Assembly (NCBI RefSeq): GCF_003999195.1
Contig: NZ_RJVR01000320.1
Span: 1 to 41,602, forward strand
Reading direction: 5' to 3'
Source: Streptomyces soli
GTDB lineage: Bacteria > Actinomycetota > Actinomycetes > Streptomycetales > Streptomycetaceae
Length of the DNA stretch: 41,602 bases
Numbering within the stretch: the first letter of the stretch is position 1; each line of letters starts with the position of its first letter. Made by a program: the position numbers and the translations under genes. Shown in pieces: positions 8,165 to 16,307 of this stretch. The notes beneath the pieces were generated by a model. The model saw nothing but the letters and a program-made list of their open reading frames with translations. It ran no database searches and was not told where the DNA came from.

Positions 8165-10000
8165 TCAAACGAGGCTGTCCCGCCAGGCCTGGTGCAGCCC
8201 GGCGAAGTGCCCGTCACCGGCGACCAGTTGGTCCGGGGTGCCGTCCTCGACCAGCTGCCCGGCGTCCATCACCAGCACCCGGTCGGCGATCTCGACGGTC
8301 GACAGCCGGTGGGCGATGATCACCGCCGTACGTCCGGCCAGCACCGTCTGCATCGCCTGCTGCACCGCCCGCTCGCCGGGCACGTCCAGCGACGACGTCG
8401 CCTCGTCGAGGATGAGCACGGCCGGATCGGCGAGCAGCGCCCGTGCGAACGCCACCAGTTGGCGTTGACCGGCCGAGATACGGCCGCCGCGCTTGCGGAC
8501 GTCGGTGTCGTAGCCCTCGGGCAGCTCGGCGATGAAGTCGTGGGCACCGATCGCCTTCGCGGCCTCCTCGATCTGCTTGCGAGTGGCGTCCGGTCTGCCG
8601 ATGGCGATGTTCTCGGCGACGGTGCCGGAGAAGAGGAAGGCCTCCTGGGTGACCATGACCGTGCCGCGCCGCAGCTCCGGCAGAGACAGATCCCGCAGGT
8701 CGACTCCGTCGAGGAGGACTCGGCCCCCGGTCGGGTCGTAGAAGCGGGCCAGCAGCTTGGCGAGCGTCGACTTGCCGGCCCCCGTCGCGCCGACCACCGC
8801 CACCGTCTGCCCGGCCGGCAGCCGCAGATCGAAGCGCGGCAACACCTCGCCGCCCGTTCGGTACGCGAAGTGCACCCCGTCGAACACCACCTCGCGCCCC
8901 GGCATCCCGTCCTGCCGGGACGGCAGCTCGCGCGGAGCCTCCGGCTCTGGAACTGACGGGGTCTGGGCCAGCAGCCCCGCGATCTTGTCCAGCGATGCGG
9001 CTGCCGACTGGTACGAGTTGAGGAACATCGCCAGCGGATCGATCGGCGCGTACAACCGCCGCAGATACAGCACGAACGCTGCCAGCACCCCCAGCGCGAG
9101 CGAGCCCGCGGCGACCCGATAGGCACCCCACAGCACGACCAGCGCCACCGAGGTGTTGGCGAGCAGCCACGAGGAGACCGTGAACCGGCCCATCTCCAGG
9201 ATCGCGTCCCCATTGGCCTGGCGGTGGGCCGCGTTGAGCCCCGCGAACGTCTTGTCGTTCGCCTTCTCGCGCCGGAAGGCCTGCACCGGCCTGATGCCGT
9301 TCATCGTCTCGGTGAACTGCACGATGACCGCGGCGATCGCCGCCGACCGCCGCGCGTACACCTTGTGCGAGCGGCGCCGGAAGGCCCGTACGGTCAGTAC
9401 CAGCGGCAGCGCGGTCGCCAGGGCGAAAAGTCCCAGGCCCCAGTCGAGATACAGCAGGACCACCGAAATGTAGATGACCGACAGCCCCACATTCAGCAGC
9501 TCCTGCAGGCCCTCCGTGAGCAGTTCCCGGATCGACTCCACGTCCGACGTGGCCCGCGCGATGATCCGTCCCGATGTGTACCGCTCATGAAAGTCCAGCC
9601 CCAGCGCCTGCGCATGCCGGAAGATCCGCCCCCGCAGGTCCAGCAGTATGTCCTGGCTGATCCGGGCCGCGGACCGGATGAACACGCGCTGCAACACCGC
9701 CCCCAGCACCGCGCAGCCCACATAACCGACCGCCACCGCGATCAGCGGCCCATGGTCATTCCTCCGCAACGCCGGAATCGCACGGTCGATCGCATACGCC
9801 ACGATCAGCGGTCCCGCCTGCACGGACGCCTGCTGCACGACCAGCACGATCGCTGCCGCCCACACCCGGGCCCGGTGCGGGCCCAACAGTCCGCGCAGCA
9901 GCGCCCGCGACGCGCCGTCGGGGGTGGGGAGTTCGGGCTCGGTCTGGGCAGGTGCCGCTTGCTCTTCCTGCTCAGCGGTTTGCTCGGTGACGGCGGTCAT
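8165..10000 (-). CDS. ABC exporter half-transporter (catalytic partner of 10484-12283)
   Basis: A 611-residue half exporter. A hydrophilic, Glu/Gln-rich tail of about 45 residues precedes the six-helix domain, and a C-terminal ATPase follows. Walker A (GATGAGKST), Q-loop (VTQEAFLF), signature ISAGQRQ, Walker B with catalytic Glu (LILDEATSSLD) and H-loop (IIAHRLST) are all canonical or near it. The start ATG at 10000 has GAGGAG 10 nt upstream. The reading frame stays open further upstream only through low-complexity repeat DNA, so that extension is rejected. Its natural partner is the gene at 10484-12283, whose Walker B ends in Asp-Asp. The 483-bp gap between them is filled with intergenic repeats. 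Confidence 0.92.
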   Translation of the reverse strand: MTAVTEQTAEQEEQAAPAQTEPELPTPDGASRALLRGLLGPHRARVWAAAIVLVVQQASVQAGPLIVAYAIDRAIPALRRNDHGPLIAVAVGYVGCAVLGAVLQRVFIRSAARISQDILLDLRGRIFRHAQALGLDFHERYTSGRIIARATSDVESIRELLTEGLQELLNVGLSVIYISVVLLYLDWGLGLFALATALPLVLTVRAFRRRSHKVYARRSAAIAAVIVQFTETMNGIRPVQAFRREKANDKTFAGLNAAHRQANGDAILEMGRFTVSSWLLANTSVALVVLWGAYRVAAGSLALGVLAAFVLYLRRLYAPIDPLAMFLNSYQSAAASLDKIAGLLAQTPSVPEPEAPRELPSRQDGMPGREVVFDGVHFAYRTGGEVLPRFDLRLPAGQTVAVVGATGAGKSTLAKLLARFYDPTGGRVLLDGVDLRDLSLPELRRGTVMVTQEAFLFSGTVAENIAIGRPDATRKQIEEAAKAIGAHDFIAELPEGYDTDVRKRGGRISAGQRQLVAFARALLADPAVLILDEATSSLDVPGERAVQQAMQTVLAGRTAVIIAHRLSTVEIADRVLVMDAGQLVEDGTPDQLVAGDGHFAGLHQAWRDSLV

Positions 10001-10019
10001 CGGGCACTGCTCCTCTCGC

Positions 10020-10400
10020 AAATTCAGCCCGCCCGGCGTTTGAAGACCTGGGGGCACTCCCCCAGCCTTCGGCCGGGGGGACCCCCACCCAGCCGCCAGG
10101 CTGGGGGAGGGTCTGGGGGCGGAGCCCCCAGCGGGTCCGGGTGGGGGCACTCCCCCAGAGGGGGTACCCCCACCCAAACGAAGGTTTGGGGGAGAGCCCG
10201 GTTTCGGGAAGGGGCGGGGTGGGGGAAACGAACCCAGCCCCCGGGCCGGCGGAGGGGGGCACTCTCCCCCGGACTCCGTCCGGGGGACCCCCACCAGCCT
10301 TCGGCCGGGGGGACCCCCACCCAGCCGCCAGGCTGGGGAGGACCCCCACCCAGACGGAGTCTGGGGGAGAGTCCGGCGCAGCCGGCCCGAAGCCTGTGAG
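10020..10400. repeat. Streptomyces intergenic repeat cluster with 43-bp direct repeats
   Basis: GC-rich inverted-repeat modules fill the gap between two ABC genes. A 43-bp block (from AGCCTTCGGCCGGGGGG to GCCAGGCTGGGG) occurs identically at 10064-10106 and 10296-10338. Other modules are GTCTGGGGGCGGAGCCCCCAG, GAGGGGGTACCCCC, AACGAAGGTTTGGGGG and CCCGGTTTCGGGAAGGGG. The left end has CAGCCCGCCCGGCGTTTGA, the typical edge of these Streptomyces elements. Reading frames through it are spurious. It may form RNA stem-loops that separate expression of the flanking genes. Confidence 0.8.
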
Positions 10401-10483
10401 GCCCCCTGGGGCCGAGCAGTGCGAGGGCGGCGCCCAGGAATCGGGCAGAGGCGGGGTGGCGGAGGAACAAACCCCCGGCGCAG

Positions 10484-12283
10484 TCACGCGGCACCGACCT
10501 GCGCGCCGGACATCATGTGGCGGTATTCGGGGCTGGAGTGGAGGAGTTCGTGGTGGGTGCCGACCGCGGTGATGCGGCCGCCGGAGAGGAGGGCGACGCG
10601 GTCGGCGAGCATGACGGTGGAGGGGCGGTGGGCCACGACGAGGGCGGTGGTGGTGGCCAGGACGTGGCGGAGGGCGGCCTCGACGAGGGCTTCGGTGTGG
10701 ACGTCGAGGGCGGAGAGGGGGTCGTCGAGCACCAGGAAGCGGGGGCGGCCGACGACGGCCCGGGCGAGGGCGAGCCGCTGGCGCTGGCCACCGGACAGGC
10801 TGAGCCCCTGCTCGCCGACCTGGGTGTCGACGCCGTGCGGCAACCCGTGGACGAAGTCGCACTGGGCGGTCTCCAGAGCCCGCAGCAGGTCCGCCTCGCT
10901 CGCGCCGGGCGCGCCCATCAGGACGTTGTCGCGGACGCTCGCCGAGAAGAGCGTCGGCTCTTCGAAGGCCGTGGACACCAGCCCGCGCAGCGCCGTCCGG
11001 GTCAGCTCGGCCGTGTCGACGCCGTCCAGTGTCAGCCGCCCGCCGGTGGCCTCGTACAGGCGCGGGATCAGCGCCGTCAGTGAGGTCTTGCCCGAGCCGG
11101 TGGCACCGACGAGGGCGAGGGTCTCGCCGGAGCGGATGTGGAGGTCGATGCCGGTGAGCAGGTCCGGGGTGCCGGCCGGGGCGTCGGGGTAGCGGAAGCG
11201 GACGCCGGTGAAGCGGATGCCGTCGCCCCCGCGTTCGGGCAGGCTCTGCTGGCCGTGCTCCTCGGGGATGGGGGTGTCGAAGACCTCGAAGACGCGGTCG
11301 ACGGAGGTGGCCGCCTCGTTGCTGATCGACAGCAGCCAGCCCATCGACTCCACCGGCCAGCGCAGCGCCAGGGCTGTGGACAGGAAGGCGACCAGGGTGC
11401 CCACCGACAGCTTGCCGTCCGCGACCTGCACCGAACCGACGACGAGCGCCGCGCCCAGCGCGACGTCGGGCAGCCCGATGATCAGCATCCACAGGTCCGA
11501 GAGCAGGCGCGCCTTCCGCAGCTCCGTGCCCCGCAGTTCGCGCGACTGCTCGCGGAAGGCCACCGCCTGGCTGTGGTGGCGTCCGAAGGCCTTGATGATG
11601 CGGATGCCGAGCACCGACTCCTCGACCAGGGTCGTCAGGTCCCCGATCTGGTCCTGGGCGCGGCGCGAGGCCAGCGAGTACCGCGACTCGAAGTACGAGC
11701 AGAGGATGACCAGCGGCACCGCGGGTGCCAGCAGCAGCAGGCCCAGGGTCCAGCGCTGCGAGATCAGGATGCCGAAACCGACCACGATGGTGGTGGTGTT
11801 GACCACCAGGAAGACCAGCGGGAAAGCCAGGAACATCCGGCAGATCTGCAAATCGTTCGTTGCCCGCGACAGCAGCTGTCCTGACCCCCACCGGTCGTGG
11901 AAGGCCACCGGGAGCCGCTGCAGATACCGGAACAGGTCTGCCCTCATCCGCGCTTCGAGCGCCGCGAGCGGCCGGGCGATCAGCCACCGCCGGATCCCGA
12001 AGAGCCCCGCCTCCAGCACGCCCAGCGCGAGCATGATCCCGCCGCCCAGCCACACCCCGGACGGGTCCCGGTCGGCCACCGGGCCGTCCACGATCCACTT
12101 CAGGACCAGCGGGATCAGCAGCGCCAGGCACGAGGCCAGCACGGCCACCCCCGCCGACCCGAACAACCGGGCCCGGACGGGCCGTACGTAGGGCCGCAGG
12201 CGCAGCAGCGAGCGCACGGCGGAGCGGGGTCTGTCGGGGGTGGCGGGCGTGGGGTCAGCTGGGTTAATGGTCGACTCAGGCAT
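10484..12283 (-). CDS. ABC exporter half-transporter with degenerate catalytic Glu
   Basis: A 599-residue half exporter: transmembrane domain (about 35-320) followed by an ATPase. Walker A (GATGSGKTS) and signature (LSLSGGQRQR) are intact. Walker B reads FLVLDDPLSALD, with Asp in place of the catalytic Glu. The Q-loop region is AFEEPTLF. The H-loop His is kept (VVAHRPST). This is the pattern of the non-hydrolysing subunit in heterodimeric exporters such as TM287/288 and BmrCD, and it fits the 8165-10000 gene as partner. No Shine-Dalgarno precedes the ATG at 12283. A TAGTCT hexamer ends 8 nt before it, so a leaderless transcript is plausible. The MFS gene ends only 34 bp upstream. Confidence 0.92.
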   Translation of the reverse strand: MPESTINPADPTPATPDRPRSAVRSLLRLRPYVRPVRARLFGSAGVAVLASCLALLIPLVLKWIVDGPVADRDPSGVWLGGGIMLALGVLEAGLFGIRRWLIARPLAALEARMRADLFRYLQRLPVAFHDRWGSGQLLSRATNDLQICRMFLAFPLVFLVVNTTTIVVGFGILISQRWTLGLLLLAPAVPLVILCSYFESRYSLASRRAQDQIGDLTTLVEESVLGIRIIKAFGRHHSQAVAFREQSRELRGTELRKARLLSDLWMLIIGLPDVALGAALVVGSVQVADGKLSVGTLVAFLSTALALRWPVESMGWLLSISNEAATSVDRVFEVFDTPIPEEHGQQSLPERGGDGIRFTGVRFRYPDAPAGTPDLLTGIDLHIRSGETLALVGATGSGKTSLTALIPRLYEATGGRLTLDGVDTAELTRTALRGLVSTAFEEPTLFSASVRDNVLMGAPGASEADLLRALETAQCDFVHGLPHGVDTQVGEQGLSLSGGQRQRLALARAVVGRPRFLVLDDPLSALDVHTEALVEAALRHVLATTTALVVAHRPSTVMLADRVALLSGGRITAVGTHHELLHSSPEYRHMMSGAQVGAA

Positions 12284-12317
12284 CGTTTCTGAGACTACGT
12301 GCGACCACTGACATCCC

Positions 12318-13601
12318 TCACCTGGATTTCCGGCCGTCCTCCCCAGCCCGGCCTGCCTGCGCCCGGACCAGATTCCGCACCGCCGGTATCGACAGCAGCA
12401 CCGTGGCGGCCAGCACAGTGATCACCCCGCCCGCCAGCAGCACGTGCGGTGTTCCGAACAGTCCCGACGCCGGGCCGGCCAGGGCCTGGCCGAAGGGCAC
12501 GGTGGCCACGGATCCGGCGACCTCGTACGCGTGTATGCGGTTGAGGATGTCGCCGGAGACCTGGGTCTGCACGCTGGTGGCCCAGTTGACGCCCCAGTAC
12601 GAAGAGCAGACCCCGGCGATCAGCACGCAGCCCGCCATCGCGGGGACCGGGAGGTGCGCCCCGATCGAGGCTGGGAAGAGGGCGGTGCCGAACAGGGCGG
12701 TGGAGCCGGCGCGCAGTGGGTGTTCGGAGCGTACGCGGATGGCGAGGAGGGCGCCGAGAGCGGTGCCCGCGCCGAAGGCCGACTGGACGAGGCCGTAGGC
12801 ACGGATACCGTGGGAGGGGATGATTTCGACGGCGGCAAGCGGGGTGAGCGGGCCGATGACGGTGATCATGTAGACCATCCAGACCAGGATCACCGACCAC
12901 ATCCAGGTACGGGACCTGAACTCCCGCCAGCCCTCGACCAGGTCGGCCCTGAAGGTGCTGGGCGGCTTCTCCTCGTCCGACAGCGCGGCCGGCGGCAGCC
13001 GCAGCAGGAGCAGGCAGACCGCGCTGGCCGCGAAGGTCGCCGCGTCCACCGCGATCACCCCGCCGGGGGACACGAAGGCCACCAGCAGTCCGGCCAGCGC
13101 GGGCCCGGCGAGGAAGGCCAGGGACTCGGCGGTGCGCAGGATGCCGTTGGCGCCCTGGACGTCGCGCGCGACGCGCGGCACCGTACTGGCCACCCCCGGC
13201 TGGAACATGGCGGCCGCCGCGCCGCTCGCCGCCGCCAGCACGCACATCTCCCACAGCACGACGTGCCCGGCGACGAATAGCGCGGCCGCCAGCGACATCG
13301 TCCCGAGGCGCACCACATCGGCGCCGATCATCAGCTTCCGCGCGTCGAAGCGGTCCGCGATGACTCCGCCCAGGATCACCAGCCCCGCGAAGCAGGCCGT
13401 GTACGAGGCCATCACCACACCGATCGCCCCGGCACCGTAACCGTGCAGGAGCAGGCCCGCGGACTGGGCGACCGGCAGCATCGAGTCGCCGAGGGTGGCG
13501 ATCGAGCGGGCGATGAAGTAGAGGCGGAAGTTGCGCGACCACAGCCCGCGTGGGGCAGGACTGTGCTGCCGGGCGGTGGATCGCGGCGGGGTGGAGGTCA
13601 C
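12318..13601 (-). CDS. MFS transporter, enterobactin-exporter-like (MFS_3 type)
   Basis: A 427-residue membrane protein with about 12 hydrophobic segments. It has the MFS signature between helices 2 and 3 (GGVIADRFDARKLMIGAD) and a strongly hydrophobic central core. Relatives include EntS-like exporters and putative drug-efflux pumps. The start is GTG at 13601 with no evident ribosome-binding site. Its upstream region is occupied by a 164-bp inverted-repeat element whose TA edge is only 18 bp away. It precedes the ABC gene at 10484-12283 on the same strand with a short gap, so co-expression of exporters is likely. The substrate is unknown. Confidence 0.85.
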   Translation of the reverse strand: MTSTPPRSTARQHSPAPRGLWSRNFRLYFIARSIATLGDSMLPVAQSAGLLLHGYGAGAIGVVMASYTACFAGLVILGGVIADRFDARKLMIGADVVRLGTMSLAAALFVAGHVVLWEMCVLAAASGAAAAMFQPGVASTVPRVARDVQGANGILRTAESLAFLAGPALAGLLVAFVSPGGVIAVDAATFAASAVCLLLLRLPPAALSDEEKPPSTFRADLVEGWREFRSRTWMWSVILVWMVYMITVIGPLTPLAAVEIIPSHGIRAYGLVQSAFGAGTALGALLAIRVRSEHPLRAGSTALFGTALFPASIGAHLPVPAMAGCVLIAGVCSSYWGVNWATSVQTQVSGDILNRIHAYEVAGSVATVPFGQALAGPASGLFGTPHVLLAGGVITVLAATVLLSIPAVRNLVRAQAGRAGEDGRKSR

Positions 13602-13618
13602 AGGCGGTCAGTGTGGAC

Positions 13619-13786
13619 TAGGAGTGTGCTGAAGATCTATGCCGGGCTCGCGACGCCCTGCACGCACATCTGCTGCGTTGGCCGGATTCCCGGATAGAAC
13701 ACCACTATCCGGGAATCCGTCCGCCTTGCAGCTGCACGCACCGGACGCCGCTCGCTGATCCGGCCCAGATCTTCAGCACACTCCTA
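13619..13786. mobile_element. MITE-like element with 18-bp terminal inverted repeats and TA duplication
   Basis: Left end GGAGTGTGCTGAAGATCT (13621-13638) and its exact reverse complement (13767-13784) bound a 164-bp non-coding element flanked by TA on both sides (13619-13620, 13785-13786). The centre is a second strong palindrome: CGGATTCCCGGATAG (13683-13697), an 8-nt loop, and its complement (13706-13720). TA target duplication and short terminal repeats match IS630/Tc1-mariner-type elements. No transposase frame is present, so it is a candidate miniature element. It lies between the glgX stop and the MFS start. Confidence 0.7.
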
Positions 13787-13812
13787 TACCACTGGGCGAG
13801 GTCCAGGGGATT

Positions 13813-16155
13813 TCAGCCGGGGTCGACCCGGTAGACCTGCACCGAGCGGGGGCCGACGGTGACCGGGGTATCGGCGGCGTGCCGGGTGCCCGGGGGAGCG
13901 GACTGGTCCTCCAGGGCAGTGTCCAGGACGAGTTCGTACTCCTCGGCCCAGGGCAGGCCGGGCAGCGTGAAGCTCGCCGGGAGGTGGGAGGCGTGCAGCA
14001 CGACCAGAAAACTCTCGTCGATGATTTCCTGGCCGAGGGCGTCGCGCTGCGGGATGTCGAAGCCGGACAGGTACATCCCGAGGGTGGCCGAGGGCGAGTA
14101 CCAGTCCCCGTCGGTCATCTCGTCGCCGGCCGCGGTGAACCAGGCGAGGTCGCGCAGGCCGCCGTCGGTGTGGGCGCGGCCGGAGAAGAAGGCGCGGCTG
14201 CGTAGCACGGGGTGGTCGCGGCGCAGCGCGATGAGCCGGGCGGCGAGGTCGTACAGCGACCGCCACGCCGGATCGTCCAGCAGCGACCAGTCGATCCAGC
14301 TGATCTCGTTGTCCTGGCAGTACGCGTTGTTGTTGCCGCCCTGCGTACGGCCCATCTCGTCGCCCGCGACCAGCATCGGGACGCCGGTCGACAGCAGCAG
14401 GGTGGACAGCAGGTTGCGCAGCTGCCTGCGCCGCAGCTCGTTCACCGAGGGGTCGTCGGTCTCGCCCTCGTGGCCGCAGTTCCAGGAGCGGTTGTCGTTG
14501 GTGCCGTCGCGGTTGTCCTCGCCGTTGGCGGCGTTGTGCTTCTGCTCGTACGACACGAGGTCGCGCAGGGTGAAGCCGTCGTGGGCGGTGATGAAGTTGA
14601 CGGAGGCGTACGGGCGCCGGCCGCCCCAGGCGTACAGGTCGCTGGACCCGGAGAGGCGGTAGCCGAGGTCGCGTACGTCATGGCGGGCGCCGCGCCAGAA
14701 GTCGCGGACGGTGTCGCGGTAGCGGTCGTTCCACTCGGTCCACAGGGGTGGGAAGGCGCCGACCTGGTAGCCGCCGGAGCCGACGTCCCAGGGCTCGGCG
14801 ATGAGCTTGACGCGGCGCAGGACCGGGTCCTGGGCGATGACGGCGAGGAAGGGGGAGAGCATGTCGACGTCGTGCATGGAGCGGGCCAGGGCCGCCGCCA
14901 GGTCGAAGCGGAAGCCGTCGACGCCCATTTCGGTGACCCAGTAGCGCAGGGAGTCGGTGATGAGCCGCAGTACGTGGGGCTGGACGACGTGCAGGGTGTT
15001 GCCGCAGCCGGTGTAGTCGGTGTAACGGCGTGCGTCGTCCTGCAGCCGGTAGTAGCCGCGGTTGTCGATGCCGCGCAGGGAGAGGGTGGGGCCGAACTCG
15101 CTGCCCTCGGCGGTGTGGTTGTAGACGACGTCGAGGATGACCTCGATGCCGGCGGCGTGCAGGGCGCGCACCATGCCACGGAACTCGTTGACCTGCTGGC
15201 CGCGTGTGCCGGAGGCGGCGTAGGAGGCGTGGGGCGCGAAGTAGCCGACGGAGTTGTAGCCCCAGTAGTTGCGCAGGCCGCGGCGGAGCAGGTGGTCCTC
15301 GTGGGCGAACTGGTGCACCGGCAGCAGCTCGACCGCCGTCACGCCGAGCCGGGTGAGGTGCTCTATGGCCGCCGGGTGCGCGAGGCCCGCGTAGGTGCCG
15401 CGCAGCTCGGGCGGGATGCCGGGGTGGCGCATGGTGAAGCCGCGCACATGCAGCTCGTAGATGACGGAGTCGGCCCAGGGGGTCTTGGGCCGCAGGTCGT
15501 TCATCCACTCGTCGGGCCAGCCCACGCCGTCCTCCACGACCACGCCCTTGGGCACGAAGGGCGCGGAGTCGCGGTTGTCGCGGACGGTGTCGGCGATGTC
15601 GTTCTCGGGCCAGTCCCGTACATGTCCGTAGACCTCGGGCGGGAGGGTGCTGTGTCCATCTCGGGGGGCGACCCCCGAACCCCCGAAGTCGCCGTCCACG
15701 GCCCTCGCGTACGGGTCGAGGAGCAGTTTGGCCGGGTTCCAGCGGGCCCCGGTCCAGGGGTCCCAGCGGCCGTCGACGCGGAAGCCGTAGCGGGTGCCGG
15801 GGAGGACCCCGGGGACGTAGCCGTGCCAGATCTCGTGGGTCAGCTCGGTGAGTTCGAGGCGTTCCTCCCGGCCCTCGGCGTCGAACAGGCACAGCTCGAC
15901 GGATTCGGCGCCGCCCGCCCACAGCGCGAAGTTGGTGCCCGGCCGCCCGTCGGGCCCGGTGTGAAAGCGGGCGCCCAGGGGCTGGGGGCTGCCGGGCCAG
16001 ACGGGGCGCGGCGCGTGGAAGAGCTCGGCGGCCGGTTCCGGTTCCGTACGCGGCTCCGGCAGCGGTGTTCGCGGCGGCGCGGCGACGGGTCCGGCCCGGT
16101 GGCCGTTCGGCCGCGGGGCGGCCTCGACCCCCTTGTGCTCGCGCGTCCCTGACAC
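13813..16155 (-). CDS. glgX: Glycogen debranching enzyme, GlgX/isoamylase family
   Basis: Cytoplasmic glycoside hydrolase family 13 enzyme that cleaves alpha-1,6 branches of glycogen or limit dextrins. It has an N-terminal CBM48 region (PLGARFHTGPDGRPGTNFAL onward) and a TIM-barrel catalytic domain. Catalytic motifs are visible: GVDGFRFDLAAAL (nucleophile Asp), LIAEPWDVG (acid/base Glu) and NFITAHDGFTL (His-Asp). A C-terminal beta domain ends in VQVYRVDPG. The Pro/Ala-rich N-terminus (about 50 residues) is longer than in enteric GlgX. I chose the GTG at 16155, preceded closely by GGGAGGG. An in-frame GTG at 16221 is an alternative. No other glycogen gene is present. It is divergent from the L,D-transpeptidase at 16308. 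Confidence 0.92.
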   Translation of the reverse strand: MSGTREHKGVEAAPRPNGHRAGPVAAPPRTPLPEPRTEPEPAAELFHAPRPVWPGSPQPLGARFHTGPDGRPGTNFALWAGGAESVELCLFDAEGREERLELTELTHEIWHGYVPGVLPGTRYGFRVDGRWDPWTGARWNPAKLLLDPYARAVDGDFGGSGVAPRDGHSTLPPEVYGHVRDWPENDIADTVRDNRDSAPFVPKGVVVEDGVGWPDEWMNDLRPKTPWADSVIYELHVRGFTMRHPGIPPELRGTYAGLAHPAAIEHLTRLGVTAVELLPVHQFAHEDHLLRRGLRNYWGYNSVGYFAPHASYAASGTRGQQVNEFRGMVRALHAAGIEVILDVVYNHTAEGSEFGPTLSLRGIDNRGYYRLQDDARRYTDYTGCGNTLHVVQPHVLRLITDSLRYWVTEMGVDGFRFDLAAALARSMHDVDMLSPFLAVIAQDPVLRRVKLIAEPWDVGSGGYQVGAFPPLWTEWNDRYRDTVRDFWRGARHDVRDLGYRLSGSSDLYAWGGRRPYASVNFITAHDGFTLRDLVSYEQKHNAANGEDNRDGTNDNRSWNCGHEGETDDPSVNELRRRQLRNLLSTLLLSTGVPMLVAGDEMGRTQGGNNNAYCQDNEISWIDWSLLDDPAWRSLYDLAARLIALRRDHPVLRSRAFFSGRAHTDGGLRDLAWFTAAGDEMTDGDWYSPSATLGMYLSGFDIPQRDALGQEIIDESFLVVLHASHLPASFTLPGLPWAEEYELVLDTALEDQSAPPGTRHAADTPVTVGPRSVQVYRVDPG

Positions 16156-16307
16156 GTGCCCTCCCACGGCTCCGCGGCAGCCGGTTCGCGATGTCCCTAT
16201 CGCGGACGGTGCCGTCCTCACCCTTTACTTCCCGTTCGGACGCCAGTAGTCACACCCGTGACCTCGCGGACACGTTTCCACTGGGCACGCACGCTCGTTG
16301 ACGATGC

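Noticed and set aside
10001..10294. Upstream extension of the 8165-10000 ABC gene
   Set aside because: It would translate the repeat array into Pro/Gly-rich sequence. The ATG at 10000 has a good ribosome-binding site.
10020..10400. Possible CRISPR array
   Set aside because: Repeats are irregular, palindromic GC-rich modules without uniform spacers, and no cas genes are present.
9972..12131. 719-codon minus frame across the ABC gene and repeat array
   Set aside because: Out of frame with the ABC gene and Arg/Pro-rich. It runs through the intergenic repeats.
14212..16152. 646-codon plus-strand frame opposite glgX
   Set aside because: Val/Ala/Gly-rich shadow. GlgX catalytic motifs are all on the minus strand.
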